The position numbers and the translations under genes are program-made. From assembly GCA_002493395.1 (NCBI GenBank), contig DKYS01000067.1:1-7075 (forward strand): a stretch of 7,075 bases of DNA. Direction: 5' to 3'. Under the pieces are notes generated by a model. It worked only from the letters and a program-made list of their open reading frames with translations. It had not been told where the DNA came from and ran no database searches. Below, piece after piece: positions 1-6,480 of the stretch (within the stretch, counting starts at the first letter, position 1; the number at the start of each line of letters is the position of its first letter). The DNA is from Turicibacter sp. UBA7094 (GTDB taxonomy: Bacteria; Bacillota_I; Bacilli_A; MOL361; Turicibacteraceae).

Positions 1-156
1 GAAGACAGTTAGAATGGGAAGTGGAAAGAGTATTATTAGCTTGAAATGTTTATTGTTACTATAATAGGTTATAATAACTAAAGTATGTTTAATATCAAAT
101 ATTCTTAGCATTTCATCAAACGATGGGGTGTTAAATATGGTATTGTAGAAATGAAT

Positions 157-245
157 GGAGGATTGTTAATTTGATGATGCGTAATAATTGAAGAGATGTA
201 GCAAAGGAACTACAAATTAGGATAATAATATCTGAGATTTATTAA
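157..245 (+). pseudogene. Possible remnant of a LacI-type regulator N-terminus
   Basis: A GGAGG at 157-161 lies 12 nt before tandem ATG codons at 174 and 177. The frame reads MMRNN, a TGA stop at 189-191, then RDVAKELQIRIIISEIY and a TAA at 243-245. The segment RDVAKELQI resembles the start of LacI-family helix-turn-helix domains, where (I/T)(K/R)DVAKxAGVS is common. The in-frame stop after five codons, and the lack of any continuation, mean it cannot encode a working regulator if the standard code applies. The match is short, about five clear residues, and chance is a real alternative. The helpful context is the ribosome binding site in the right place. Confidence 0.2.
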
Positions 246-293
246 ATTTGAATCTATTGCATCGCCTGATTAGAAATTTTTATAAAATATTTT

Positions 294-332
294 TTATTGA
301 AATGAGTTTTTATATAACCCTCATTTCAATAA
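294..332. terminator. Perfect 13-bp inverted repeat, possible weak terminator
   Basis: Arms at 294-306 (TTATTGAAATGAG) and 320-332 (CTCATTTCAATAA) are exact reverse complements around a 13-nt AT-rich loop. The + strand continues TAGTTTATTC, which is only partly U-rich, and the - strand has no clean U-run either, so it is a poor match to a classical intrinsic terminator. It may end transcription from a lost upstream gene and insulate the yybS promoter. An operator or simple remnant is also possible. Confidence 0.35.
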
Positions 333-391
333 TAGTTTATTCAAATCTGGAATTTCTGAATAAGCAAATGTAATGCTTTTTAAAAAAATAG

Positions 392-397
392 TATAAT
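392..397 (+). promoter_or_regulatory. Possible upstream -10 box (TATAAT)
   Basis: A perfect TATAAT lies 86 bases before the yybS start, but no recognisable -35 hexamer sits 16-18 bp upstream and there is no TGn extension. In such AT-rich sequence this can be chance, so the downstream extended -10 at 435-445 is the better candidate. Confidence 0.2.
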
Positions 398-434
398 CTA
401 ATGAAGTGAGAAGAGAATAGTAATTATCCTAAAT

Positions 435-445
435 TGTGGTATAAT
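435..445 (+). promoter_or_regulatory. Extended -10 promoter for the yybS-gdpP-rplI-dnaB unit
   Basis: The sequence TGTG-G-TATAAT matches the Gram-positive TRTGn extended -10 element followed by a perfect -10 box. The region at the -35 distance is weak, which extended -10 promoters tolerate. Transcription would start near 452, giving a leader of about 30 nt that carries the ribosome binding site. It is the last promoter-like element before the first of four closely spaced co-directional genes, so it probably drives all of them. Confidence 0.55.
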
Positions 446-468
446 AGAGAAGGCAATTGGCATTTATG

Positions 469-475
469 AAGGGGG
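469..475 (+). promoter_or_regulatory. Ribosome binding site for yybS
   Basis: AAGGGGG ends 7 nt before the GTG at 483. It supports that GTG as the start, since no ATG near the front of the frame has a comparable site. Confidence 0.65.
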
Positions 476-482
476 TTTTTAA

Positions 483-1400
483 GTGAAAACAAGGGCGCTC
501 GTTAATGCCGCACTCATGCTAGCAATATATATGATTTTTTTTGTTTTTTACAATATGGGTATCTTTGTGGATATCATGTCAATTTTATTACCTATCCCGA
601 TTATTATTTATTCGGTAACCGCCCAACGGGTACGAGATGTTTTATGGTTATGTGTGGGATGCTTTATTGGAACTTTTTTGTTGGGTTCAGTTTATGGTGT
701 TGTTACTACACTAAATTACGGAGTAGTAGGGGCCATTCTCGGTATTGGGATATTAAAACAATGGCCGTATTGGCAACGTATTTTAAATGCGTCAATTGTG
801 TCTGCCATTTCATTTCCAATTACGATTTATGTTGTTAGTGGTTTAAACATTAAGGAATCGGTAGAACAGATGGTGAAGGAGCTAGAGACGCTTATTTATT
901 CGATAACTAGTCTATCATCTGGTGAAAACTCGCAGTTATTGGAACAGGTACACCATTCAATAGAGACTGTGACGATGCTATTTCCAACTATTCTTATTTT
1001 AGTAGGGCTTTTTTCGGCCTTTTTCAGTGATACTCTTTCCACCTTGATTTTAAAGCGTATGGGTAGATTGCCATTAAATTTTAAAAAAGAAAGGGTTCAG
1101 GACCTGAAAGTAGGATCTTTTTGGGCAATTGTTCTATTGATTTGTCAGGCTATTAGAATAATTCCTCTTAATCAGGTGGTAGACTGTATTTTACTTAACG
1201 TGGCGTTTTTTATAAATATGTTATTTTTATTACAAGGGATTTTTATTATTATGGCATATTTTAAATCTCGACATCAACGTGGGCTAGGTCTTCTTATTGT
1301 TATTTTGGCATTAATATCAGGTTTTTCATCATTGGTTTCAATAATAGGAATAATGGATTCTTTTCTTGGATATCGTGAGAAACTGATTGTACAAAAATAA
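483..1400 (+). CDS. yybS: YybS/DUF2232 family multi-pass membrane protein
   Basis: This is a 305-residue, strongly hydrophobic protein starting with GTG. By eye it has about eight to nine membrane-spanning stretches, near residues 8-28, 29-46, 51-76, 78-92, 101-120, 160-185, 213-232, 235-262 and 270-293. A more polar, probably extramembrane segment at about 121-158 (rich in E, K, S and Q) splits it into two halves. Length, topology and position directly before gdpP fit the YybS/DUF2232 family of Bacillota, whose members are found beside c-di-AMP phosphodiesterase genes and resemble small integral-membrane transport components. No substrate is established, and I see no catalytic motif. The stop lies 27 bases before the gdpP ATG, so the two are almost certainly co-transcribed. 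The family call rests partly on gene order, since hydrophobic sequence alone is weakly diagnostic. Confidence 0.8.
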   Translation: MKTRALVNAALMLAIYMIFFVFYNMGIFVDIMSILLPIPIIIYSVTAQRVRDVLWLCVGCFIGTFLLGSVYGVVTTLNYGVVGAILGIGILKQWPYWQRILNASIVSAISFPITIYVVSGLNIKESVEQMVKELETLIYSITSLSSGENSQLLEQVHHSIETVTMLFPTILILVGLFSAFFSDTLSTLILKRMGRLPLNFKKERVQDLKVGSFWAIVLLICQAIRIIPLNQVVDCILLNVAFFINMLFLLQGIFIIMAYFKSRHQRGLGLLIVILALISGFSSLVSIIGIMDSFLGYREKLIVQK

Positions 1401-1410
1401 TTATTGAAAA

Positions 1411-1417
1411 GAGGTGA
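1411..1417 (+). promoter_or_regulatory. Ribosome binding site deciding the gdpP start
   Basis: GAGGTGA lies 10 nt before the ATG at 1428. The same frame could also open at a TTG at 1404, but that codon lies upstream of this site and would have no ribosome binding site of its own. This decides for 1428. Confidence 0.8.
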
Positions 1418-1427
1418 CACGATCACG

Positions 1428-3413
1428 ATGAAGAAATTGAGGAGTTGGTTAGAGGAATATCAAGATCACCTTGGATATATGGCGATTTCTACGGTTTTTT
1501 TAATATTAAGCGGGGGATATGCCTACTATCAATCGGATGTCATTTCTCTTATTATCTTTTTATACTTTGTAGGCGATGTAATTTATCGCTTAAATGCGTA
1601 TTTTCATTATAAAGAAAATGTTTTAAAAAGGATTGAGTCTATTTCCTATCGAGTTAAACACGCAGGAGAGACTGCCTTTAATCAATTGCCAGTAGGAATT
1701 TTACTTTATGATGATGCCTATGAAGTCGTATGGTTTAACGCCTATTTAAAACAGATGTTTAATCAAGATCTGCATGATAAAGGGTTAGCTCATTTAAGTG
1801 AACAGCTTTATAATCGAGCGCTTAGTGAGGATGAGACATTCAATATCACTATTAATAAGGAAACATATCGAGTTTTACATATGAAAAACGAGCGATTGAT
1901 GTATTTTACGAATTATACAGAGTATACGACACTAGCGCAAAGGTATCAAAACGAGCATCCTGTTGTAGGAATGTTAGTTATGGATAATTACGAAGAGGTT
2001 TTTCATAATTTAAATGAGCAAGAGAAAAGCGAATTTCATGGGAAAATTGTTTCTATTATTATGCAATGGGCTGATAAACATAAAATATATATTCGGGCGA
2101 CAGCAACTGATCGGTTTATATTAATGATGCCGTGTGTTGTTTTACAGCAATTGCGCGAAACTAAATTTACAATTATTGACAAAGTTCGTGAGGCTGCTAA
2201 AGAGAAAGACGTGATGTTAACCATAAGTATTGGGTTAGCCACAGGTTATGATAGTTTTTCTGAGTTAGGCCAGCAGGCAAATTATATGCTAGATTTAGCC
2301 CTAAGTCGTGGTGGCGATCAAGTGGCTATTAAAATTGCAACTGACGATAAATTTCTATTTTACGGCGGGAAGACTAACCCTGTGGAAAAACGTAACCGTG
2401 TTCGGGCGCGTGTCAATGCTCAGGCCTATGAGCGTTTAGTACGTGATAGTGAGCGTGTCATTATTATGGGACATCGGTACCCGGATGTTGATGCAATTGG
2501 AGCTAGCATCGGGTTATTAAGAATGGGAATTGCCTCTAAAAAAGAAGCTTATATTGTATTGAAGTTAGAGGAACTAGATAAAACTGCGAAAAATTTTGTA
2601 GATGAAATATTTAAGGATAGTCAATTGAAGAAGTATTTTATTTCAAGTGAAATGGCTATTGAATTAATGACGAAGAATACATTACTTGTTGTTGCTGATA
2701 CGCAGGATCCTAAGATGGTTATTGAACCTTCATTGTTACCGCGTGCTAAGAAAATTGCCGTATTTGACCATCATCGTCGTGGAGTTAATGTGATTGATTC
2801 TGTGCTATCGTTTGCGGAACCGTATGCTTCATCAACAGTTGAACTAGTTGTGGATATGTTTGATTACTATTCACAGAAAATTAAAATGACGCCATTAGAG
2901 GCTTCGATTATGTTAGCAGGAATTATTGTGGATACTAGAAGATTCTCATATCATACAGGGCGTAGAACATATGAAACGGCGGCGATTTTAAAACAAAAGG
3001 GAGCCGAAGAGAAATTGGTACAACAATTGTTGCGAACACCATTAGAAAATTATTACAGTAAGGCTCATTTAATTGAAAGGGCAGAGATATTTAAAGAAGA
3101 ATTTATTATTGCCTCCGCAGATGATGAGTTAGTTCTTGAAAAAGTTCAAATAGCTCAGACGGCTGATGAATTATTGAATGTTCAAAATATTAAGGCATCT
3201 TTCGTTATTTCACGGATTGATGAGCAGCACATTGGAATCAGTGCACGTTCTTTAGGTGATGTTAATGTCCAACTATTGATGGAACAATTAGGTGGCGGCG
3301 GTCATTTAAACAATGCGGCAACGCAAATTCGAAGTAGTAGTACACAAGATGCGGTCTTATTGTTAAAAGAAGTTATTGTTAAAGAAATAGAGGAAAGTGG
3401 TGAATCTGAATGA
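1428..3413 (+). CDS. gdpP: c-di-AMP phosphodiesterase GdpP (DHH/DHHA1)
   Basis: This 661-residue membrane-anchored phosphodiesterase is close to the length of B. subtilis GdpP/YybT (about 659). The family hydrolyses cyclic di-AMP to 5'-pApA, setting the second-messenger level that controls potassium and osmolyte uptake and wall homeostasis. Domain order is typical: two membrane helices (about 15-33 and 36-54), a PAS-like domain (about 76-160), a degenerate GGDEF domain (about 176-305), then DHH and DHHA1. Visible metal-site residues are GHRYPDVDAIG (H349, D353, D355), D424 in VVADTQDP, the DHH triplet 447-449 in FDHHRRG, and D502 in IIVDTRRF. The DHHA1 glycine motif GGGGHLNNAATQ starts at 622. 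The second motif reads DTQDP where the B. subtilis protein, as I recall, reads DTHKP. The C-terminus overlaps the rplI start by 4 bases. Membrane anchoring and PAS domain suggest signal-responsive activity. The assignment is very secure. Confidence 0.96.
   Translation: MKKLRSWLEEYQDHLGYMAISTVFLILSGGYAYYQSDVISLIIFLYFVGDVIYRLNAYFHYKENVLKRIESISYRVKHAGETAFNQLPVGILLYDDAYEVVWFNAYLKQMFNQDLHDKGLAHLSEQLYNRALSEDETFNITINKETYRVLHMKNERLMYFTNYTEYTTLAQRYQNEHPVVGMLVMDNYEEVFHNLNEQEKSEFHGKIVSIIMQWADKHKIYIRATATDRFILMMPCVVLQQLRETKFTIIDKVREAAKEKDVMLTISIGLATGYDSFSELGQQANYMLDLALSRGGDQVAIKIATDDKFLFYGGKTNPVEKRNRVRARVNAQAYERLVRDSERVIIMGHRYPDVDAIGASIGLLRMGIASKKEAYIVLKLEELDKTAKNFVDEIFKDSQLKKYFISSEMAIELMTKNTLLVVADTQDPKMVIEPSLLPRAKKIAVFDHHRRGVNVIDSVLSFAEPYASSTVELVVDMFDYYSQKIKMTPLEASIMLAGIIVDTRRFSYHTGRRTYETAAILKQKGAEEKLVQQLLRTPLENYYSKAHLIERAEIFKEEFIIASADDELVLEKVQIAQTADELLNVQNIKASFVISRIDEQHIGISARSLGDVNVQLLMEQLGGGGHLNNAATQIRSSSTQDAVLLLKEVIVKEIEESGESE
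3395..3403 (+). promoter_or_regulatory. Ribosome binding site for rplI inside gdpP
   Basis: AAGTGGTGA, a one-mismatch version of the anti-Shine-Dalgarno complement, ends 6 nt before the rplI ATG. It lies within the last codons of gdpP. Together with the ATGA start/stop overlap it suggests translational coupling of L9 to GdpP. Confidence 0.5.
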
Positions 3414-3853
3414 AAGTAATTATGTTAGAAGATGTGAAAGGTAAAGGAAAAAAAGGAGAGGTAAAGGATTTTCCTAACGGGTTTGCTAATTTTTTAATTA
3501 AACAAAATAAGGCGATGGATGCAACGCCAGCCAATATGAATAAATTAAAAATTCAACAAGCTGAAGAGGAAAAACAAGCTGAACTTCGTTTAGAGGAAGC
3601 AAAAAAATTAAAAGTTGAATTAGAACAAAAGACAGTGGTTGTTAAGGTGAAAGCGGGTGATCACGGACGTGTTTTCGGATCAGTTAGTACAAAAGCAATT
3701 GCGGAAGAATTCCAAAAGCAATTTGGAATTAAGTTAGATAAACGTAAAATGGAGTTAGAAGAACCAATCCGTGGATTAGGAATGGCTCGTGTTCCAATTC
3801 ATTTACATCCTGAAGTTATTGCGACTATCTCTGTTCAAATTAAAGAAAAGTAA
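3410..3853 (+). CDS. rplI: 50S ribosomal protein L9
   Basis: This 147-residue protein (family about 147-150) has the standard L9 layout. An N-terminal rRNA-binding domain (about 1-48) starts MKVIMLEDVKGKGKKGEVKD. A long charged connecting helix (about 41-75) is rich in E, K and Q. The C-terminal domain (about 76-147) includes GRVFGSVSTKAIAEE and the conserved end VPIHLHPEVIATISV. L9 binds 23S rRNA domain V at the base of the L1 stalk and affects ribosome spacing and reading-frame fidelity. The ATG shares 4 bases with the gdpP stop (ATGA). The rRNA-binding loop reads GFANFLIKQ, one residue shorter than the GYANNFLFKQ I recall from Bacillus/Geobacillus L9. The call is certain from the N- and C-terminal signatures. 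The helicase gene follows after 47 bases. Confidence 0.97.
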   Translation: MKVIMLEDVKGKGKKGEVKDFPNGFANFLIKQNKAMDATPANMNKLKIQQAEEEKQAELRLEEAKKLKVELEQKTVVVKVKAGDHGRVFGSVSTKAIAEEFQKQFGIKLDKRKMELEEPIRGLGMARVPIHLHPEVIATISVQIKEK

Positions 3854-3900
3854 TCAAGCCATATATCAGAGTATTATTTAAATAGAAAGTTGGTTATGTC

Positions 3901-5262
3901 GTGTTAGAATCGTCAAATCGACAAATGCCTCACAGTACTGATGCAGAGCAGGCGATACTTGGTGCTATGCTATTAGACGAAAAGGTATGTGAGGATGTCA
4001 AACTTAAATTACAGCCGGATGATTTTTATCATCATCGTCATCGTATTATATATGAAGCGATGCTTACCCTACTGGAGCAAAACATAGGGGTAGATGTGAC
4101 CACGGTGGCCGCCTATTTGCAAGATCATAAAAGGATTTCTGAGATTGGTGGCGTCGAGTATCTTTTAACCATTTATGAAAGTGTAGCGACGACCGCCCAT
4201 ACTGAGCATTACGTTGAAATGGTTCTAGAAAAATCAATTTCTAGATTAATTATTAACCGTGCGCAAGGATTAATTGAACAGGGGTATGACCCTGAAACAT
4301 CAACTCAAGATTTAATCGATACGGCAGAGCAACAATTTTCAGGGATTGCCCGTTTAAATCAAGGATCTGACTTTAAGCAAATTGATAATGTGATTGTTGA
4401 TTTTATTAAAAATGTTGAACGTCTATCACAGTCCACAGGAGAAGTTACAGGTTTAACAACTGGATTTACGGCGTTAGATAATATGACTTCGGGATTACAG
4501 AATAATGATTTAATTATTGTCGCGGCCCGTCCTGCGATGGGAAAAACGGCATTTGCATTAAATATTGCTCAAAATGTTGCGAAGTTGAATCATATAAATA
4601 TCGCTATTTTTAGTTTGGAGATGGGAGCTGATCAGTTAGTTTCCCGTCTAGTCAGTGCCGAGGGAAGAATTGAGGCTCACCGTTTAAAAACAGGAAATTT
4701 AGAGGGAGCGGATTGGCGCTCTTTAAAAATTGCAACTGATGTATTAAGTAATTTGGGAATTTATATCGACGATACGCCGGGTATCCGAGTTGGAGAATTA
4801 CGTGCTAAATGTCGTCAATTGCATCAACAAAGAGGACTAGGATTAGTCGTGATTGATTATTTACAATTATTATCGGGAAGTAAGTCGAATGGTGGTAACC
4901 GCCAGCAGGAAGTTTCAGAAATTTCACGTATGTTAAAGGAGATGGCCCGTGAATTGCAAATCCCGGTTATTGCCTTATCTCAGTTATCTCGACAAGTAGA
5001 AAATAGGGAAGATAAGCGCCCGATGATGTCGGACTTACGTGAATCAGGAAGTATTGAGCAGGATGCCGATATTGTTACTTTTTTATATCGTGAGGATTAT
5101 TATAAAAAAGACCCTGAATTAAATGACAATATTGTTGAGGTTATTTTTGCTAAACACCGTAACGGGGCTGTAGGAACGATTAAATTAGCCTTTAGAAAAG
5201 AAATAAGCCGTTTTGAAAATCTAGTTAATGTTCCGGCTTCATCAAATATTCCAAATATTTAA
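3901..5262 (+). CDS. dnaB: Replicative DNA helicase (DnaB; DnaC in B. subtilis)
   Basis: This 453-residue hexameric 5'-3' helicase unwinds DNA at the replication fork and works with primase and the loader. The N-terminal DnaB domain (about 8-115) begins PHSTDAEQAILGAMLLDE. The RecA-like C-terminal ATPase (about 180-453) carries Walker A ARPAMGKTA (K215, T216), the catalytic glutamate in FSLEMG (E240), Walker B LGLVVIDYLQLL (D319), the sensor stretch ALSQLSRQVE (Q361), the SDLRESGSIEQDAD block (377-390), and the KHRNG motif (K418, R420) that supplies the arginine finger to the neighbouring subunit. There is no intein or insertion. The start is GTG at 3901 with only a weak ribosome binding site (AAAG at 3886-3889). 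An ATG eight codons downstream has no site at all and would trim the usual N-terminal tail, so GTG is preferred. No terminator separates it from rplI or from prfA. Confidence 0.97.
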   Translation: MLESSNRQMPHSTDAEQAILGAMLLDEKVCEDVKLKLQPDDFYHHRHRIIYEAMLTLLEQNIGVDVTTVAAYLQDHKRISEIGGVEYLLTIYESVATTAHTEHYVEMVLEKSISRLIINRAQGLIEQGYDPETSTQDLIDTAEQQFSGIARLNQGSDFKQIDNVIVDFIKNVERLSQSTGEVTGLTTGFTALDNMTSGLQNNDLIIVAARPAMGKTAFALNIAQNVAKLNHINIAIFSLEMGADQLVSRLVSAEGRIEAHRLKTGNLEGADWRSLKIATDVLSNLGIYIDDTPGIRVGELRAKCRQLHQQRGLGLVVIDYLQLLSGSKSNGGNRQQEVSEISRMLKEMARELQIPVIALSQLSRQVENREDKRPMMSDLRESGSIEQDADIVTFLYREDYYKKDPELNDNIVEVIFAKHRNGAVGTIKLAFRKEISRFENLVNVPASSNIPNI

Positions 5263-5304
5263 AGACCTTATGAAAAGATATCGGATATTTACATAAAACA
5301 CATT

Positions 5305-5333
5305 TTGACGATAAGTAGGACTTATATTATAAT
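5305..5333 (+). promoter_or_regulatory. Sigma-A-type promoter for prfA
   Basis: TTGACG (5305-5310), a 17-bp spacer and a perfect TATAAT (5328-5333) make the best promoter in the window, one base from consensus in the -35 box. Transcription would start around 5340, leaving a leader of about 25 nt that carries the strong ribosome binding site. The spacer contains a small dyad, ATAAGT-AGG-ACTTAT (5311-5325). No terminator is visible between the helicase stop and this promoter, so prfA may also receive read-through. Confidence 0.8.
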
Positions 5334-5348
5334 TAGGAATGAATAATT

Positions 5349-5357
5349 AGAGGAGGA
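5349..5357 (+). promoter_or_regulatory. Ribosome binding site deciding the prfA start
   Basis: AGAGGAGGA includes a perfect AGGAGG at 5351-5356, 8 nt before the ATG at 5365. A TTG two codons earlier (5359) in the same frame is too close to the site to be used. Confidence 0.85.
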
Positions 5358-5364
5358 TTTGACT

Positions 5365-6429
5365 ATGTTTGAACGTTTAGAGGCAATCTTAGAGCGTTAT
5401 GAAAAAATTAACGAGATGATGGCTGATCCTGCAATCGTTACTGATATTAAAAAGTTAACTGAATTATCAAAAGAACAACGCGGTCTTGAAGAGACAGTTA
5501 ATGTGTATACTGAATATAAAGAAATTGCAGCTTCAATTGAAGATTTAAAAGAAATGGTTAAAGATTCAGACCCTGAAATCAGTGAAATGGCTGAGTTAGA
5601 ATTAGAGGAGTTAAAACCTCAACTTCCTGTATTAGAAGAACGTTTAGAAATTTTATTAATTCCTAAAGATCCGAATGATGAAAAAAATGTTATCGTGGAA
5701 ATTCGAGGAGCAGCAGGTGGAGATGAAGCCAATATTTTTGCCGCAGATTTATATCGTATGTATACGAAGTATGCAGAGATAAAAGGTTGGAAAATTCAAA
5801 TTATGAATGTGGATTATTCTGAATCTGGCGGAATGTCACAAGTTGAATTCATGATTTCAGGTGAAAGCGTGTATTCTCACATGAAATATGAATCGGGTGC
5901 ACACCGTGTTCAACGTGTTCCGGCAACAGAATCACAAGGACGTATCCATACCTCAACGGCAACTGTTTTAGTGATGCCAGAAGCGGAAGATGTAGATATT
6001 GAGGTAAGTATGAATGATATTCGTGTTGATACTTTCTGTTCATCAGGACCAGGGGGACAGTCAGTAAATACAACTAAATCAGCAGTACGTTTAACTCACG
6101 TTCCAACCGGAATTGTCGTTTCATGCCAAGATGGAAAATCACAACATGAAAATAAAGCAAATGCTTTAAAAGTATTAAAAGCTCGTATTTATGATTCAAT
6201 TTTACAGGAACGTTTAGAAGCAGAAGGAGAAGAACGTCGTTCTAAAATCGGGACAGGAGAACGTTCAGAAAAAATCCGTACGTACAACTATCCACAAAAC
6301 CGCGTAACAGATCACCGTATTGGATTTACTATTCAACAGTTAGATCGCGTGATGGAAGGAAAATTAGAACCAGTTATTGAAGCTTTAATTACAGAGGAAC
6401 AAAAACGTAAATTAGCGGCGCAAGATTAA
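5365..6429 (+). CDS. prfA: Peptide chain release factor 1 (RF1)
   Basis: This 354-residue class I release factor (family about 355-360) recognises UAA and UAG in the ribosomal A site and triggers peptide release. The N-terminal helical domain covers about 1-100. The core holds GAAGGDEANIFAADLYRMY from 115 and the codon-reading motif PAT (186-188) within RVPATESQGRIHTSTATV, which marks it as RF1 rather than RF2 (SPF). The peptidyl-transferase motif GGQ (230-232) sits in SSGPGGQSVNTT, and the C-terminal block RIRTYNYPQNRVTDHR-like (303-318) is intact. No programmed frameshift, as known for RF2, is seen or expected. It has its own promoter and is closed by a strong terminator, so it looks monocistronic. 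The PrmC/HemK methyltransferase that modifies the GGQ glutamine is often the next gene but is not here. Codon use looks like the neighbours. Confidence 0.97.
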   Translation: MFERLEAILERYEKINEMMADPAIVTDIKKLTELSKEQRGLEETVNVYTEYKEIAASIEDLKEMVKDSDPEISEMAELELEELKPQLPVLEERLEILLIPKDPNDEKNVIVEIRGAAGGDEANIFAADLYRMYTKYAEIKGWKIQIMNVDYSESGGMSQVEFMISGESVYSHMKYESGAHRVQRVPATESQGRIHTSTATVLVMPEAEDVDIEVSMNDIRVDTFCSSGPGGQSVNTTKSAVRLTHVPTGIVVSCQDGKSQHENKANALKVLKARIYDSILQERLEAEGEERRSKIGTGERSEKIRTYNYPQNRVTDHRIGFTIQQLDRVMEGKLEPVIEALITEEQKRKLAAQD

Positions 6430-6480
6430 TAAATAAAAAAACTCTAACAGCTATTTAAGTGTTAGAGTTTTTTTATTTAT
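6429..6480. terminator. Strong bidirectional intrinsic terminator after prfA
   Basis: The arms 6431-6449 and 6460-6478 are perfect 19-bp reverse complements, extendable to 21 bp (6429-6449 and 6460-6480), around a 10-nt loop. The core stem ACTCTAACA/TGTTAGAGT is flanked by seven A on the left and seven T on the right, so RNA from either strand ends in a U-run. It starts at the prfA stop codon and ends prfA transcription. It could also stop leftward transcripts from beyond the window. Confidence 0.92.

Larger units (their letters stand above)
1..482. other. Left flank without an intact gene
   Basis: This AT-rich stretch is dense in stop codons in most frames and holds no convincing complete gene. 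It contains a possible remnant of a LacI-type DNA-binding N-terminus (157-245), a perfect 13-bp inverted repeat (294-332), and two -10-like boxes before the membrane-protein gene at 483. The rpsF-ssb-rpsR genes that often precede yybS in Bacillota are not present here. I saw no tRNA, rRNA or riboswitch-like fold by eye. Confidence 0.6.

Noticed and set aside
1..165. - strand frame open for 55 codons to the left edge, with an ATG at 111
   Set aside because: There is no ribosome binding site before the ATG, the product is not recognisable and isoleucine-rich as expected from AT-rich DNA, and it overlaps other weak signals. A gene outside the window could still extend into it.
644..838. 64-codon + strand frame inside yybS
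   Set aside because: It lies wholly within the membrane-protein gene in another frame, has no ribosome binding site and has a cysteine-rich, random-looking product.
1404..1427. TTG at 1404 as an upstream start for gdpP, adding eight residues
   Set aside because: The GAGGTGA at 1411-1417 lies downstream of it and points to the ATG at 1428, which also gives the family's usual length and N-terminus.
2036..2242. 68-codon - strand frame inside gdpP
   Set aside because: It is antisense to a conserved domain, with no ribosome binding site or recognisable product.
5359..5364. TTG at 5359 as the prfA start
   Set aside because: It is only 2 nt from AGGAGG; the ATG at 5365 has ideal spacing and gives the normal RF1 N-terminus MFERLE.
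5849..6073. 74-codon - strand frame inside prfA
   Set aside because: It is antisense to the PAT and GGQ region of RF1; its openness follows from constrained codons on the other strand.
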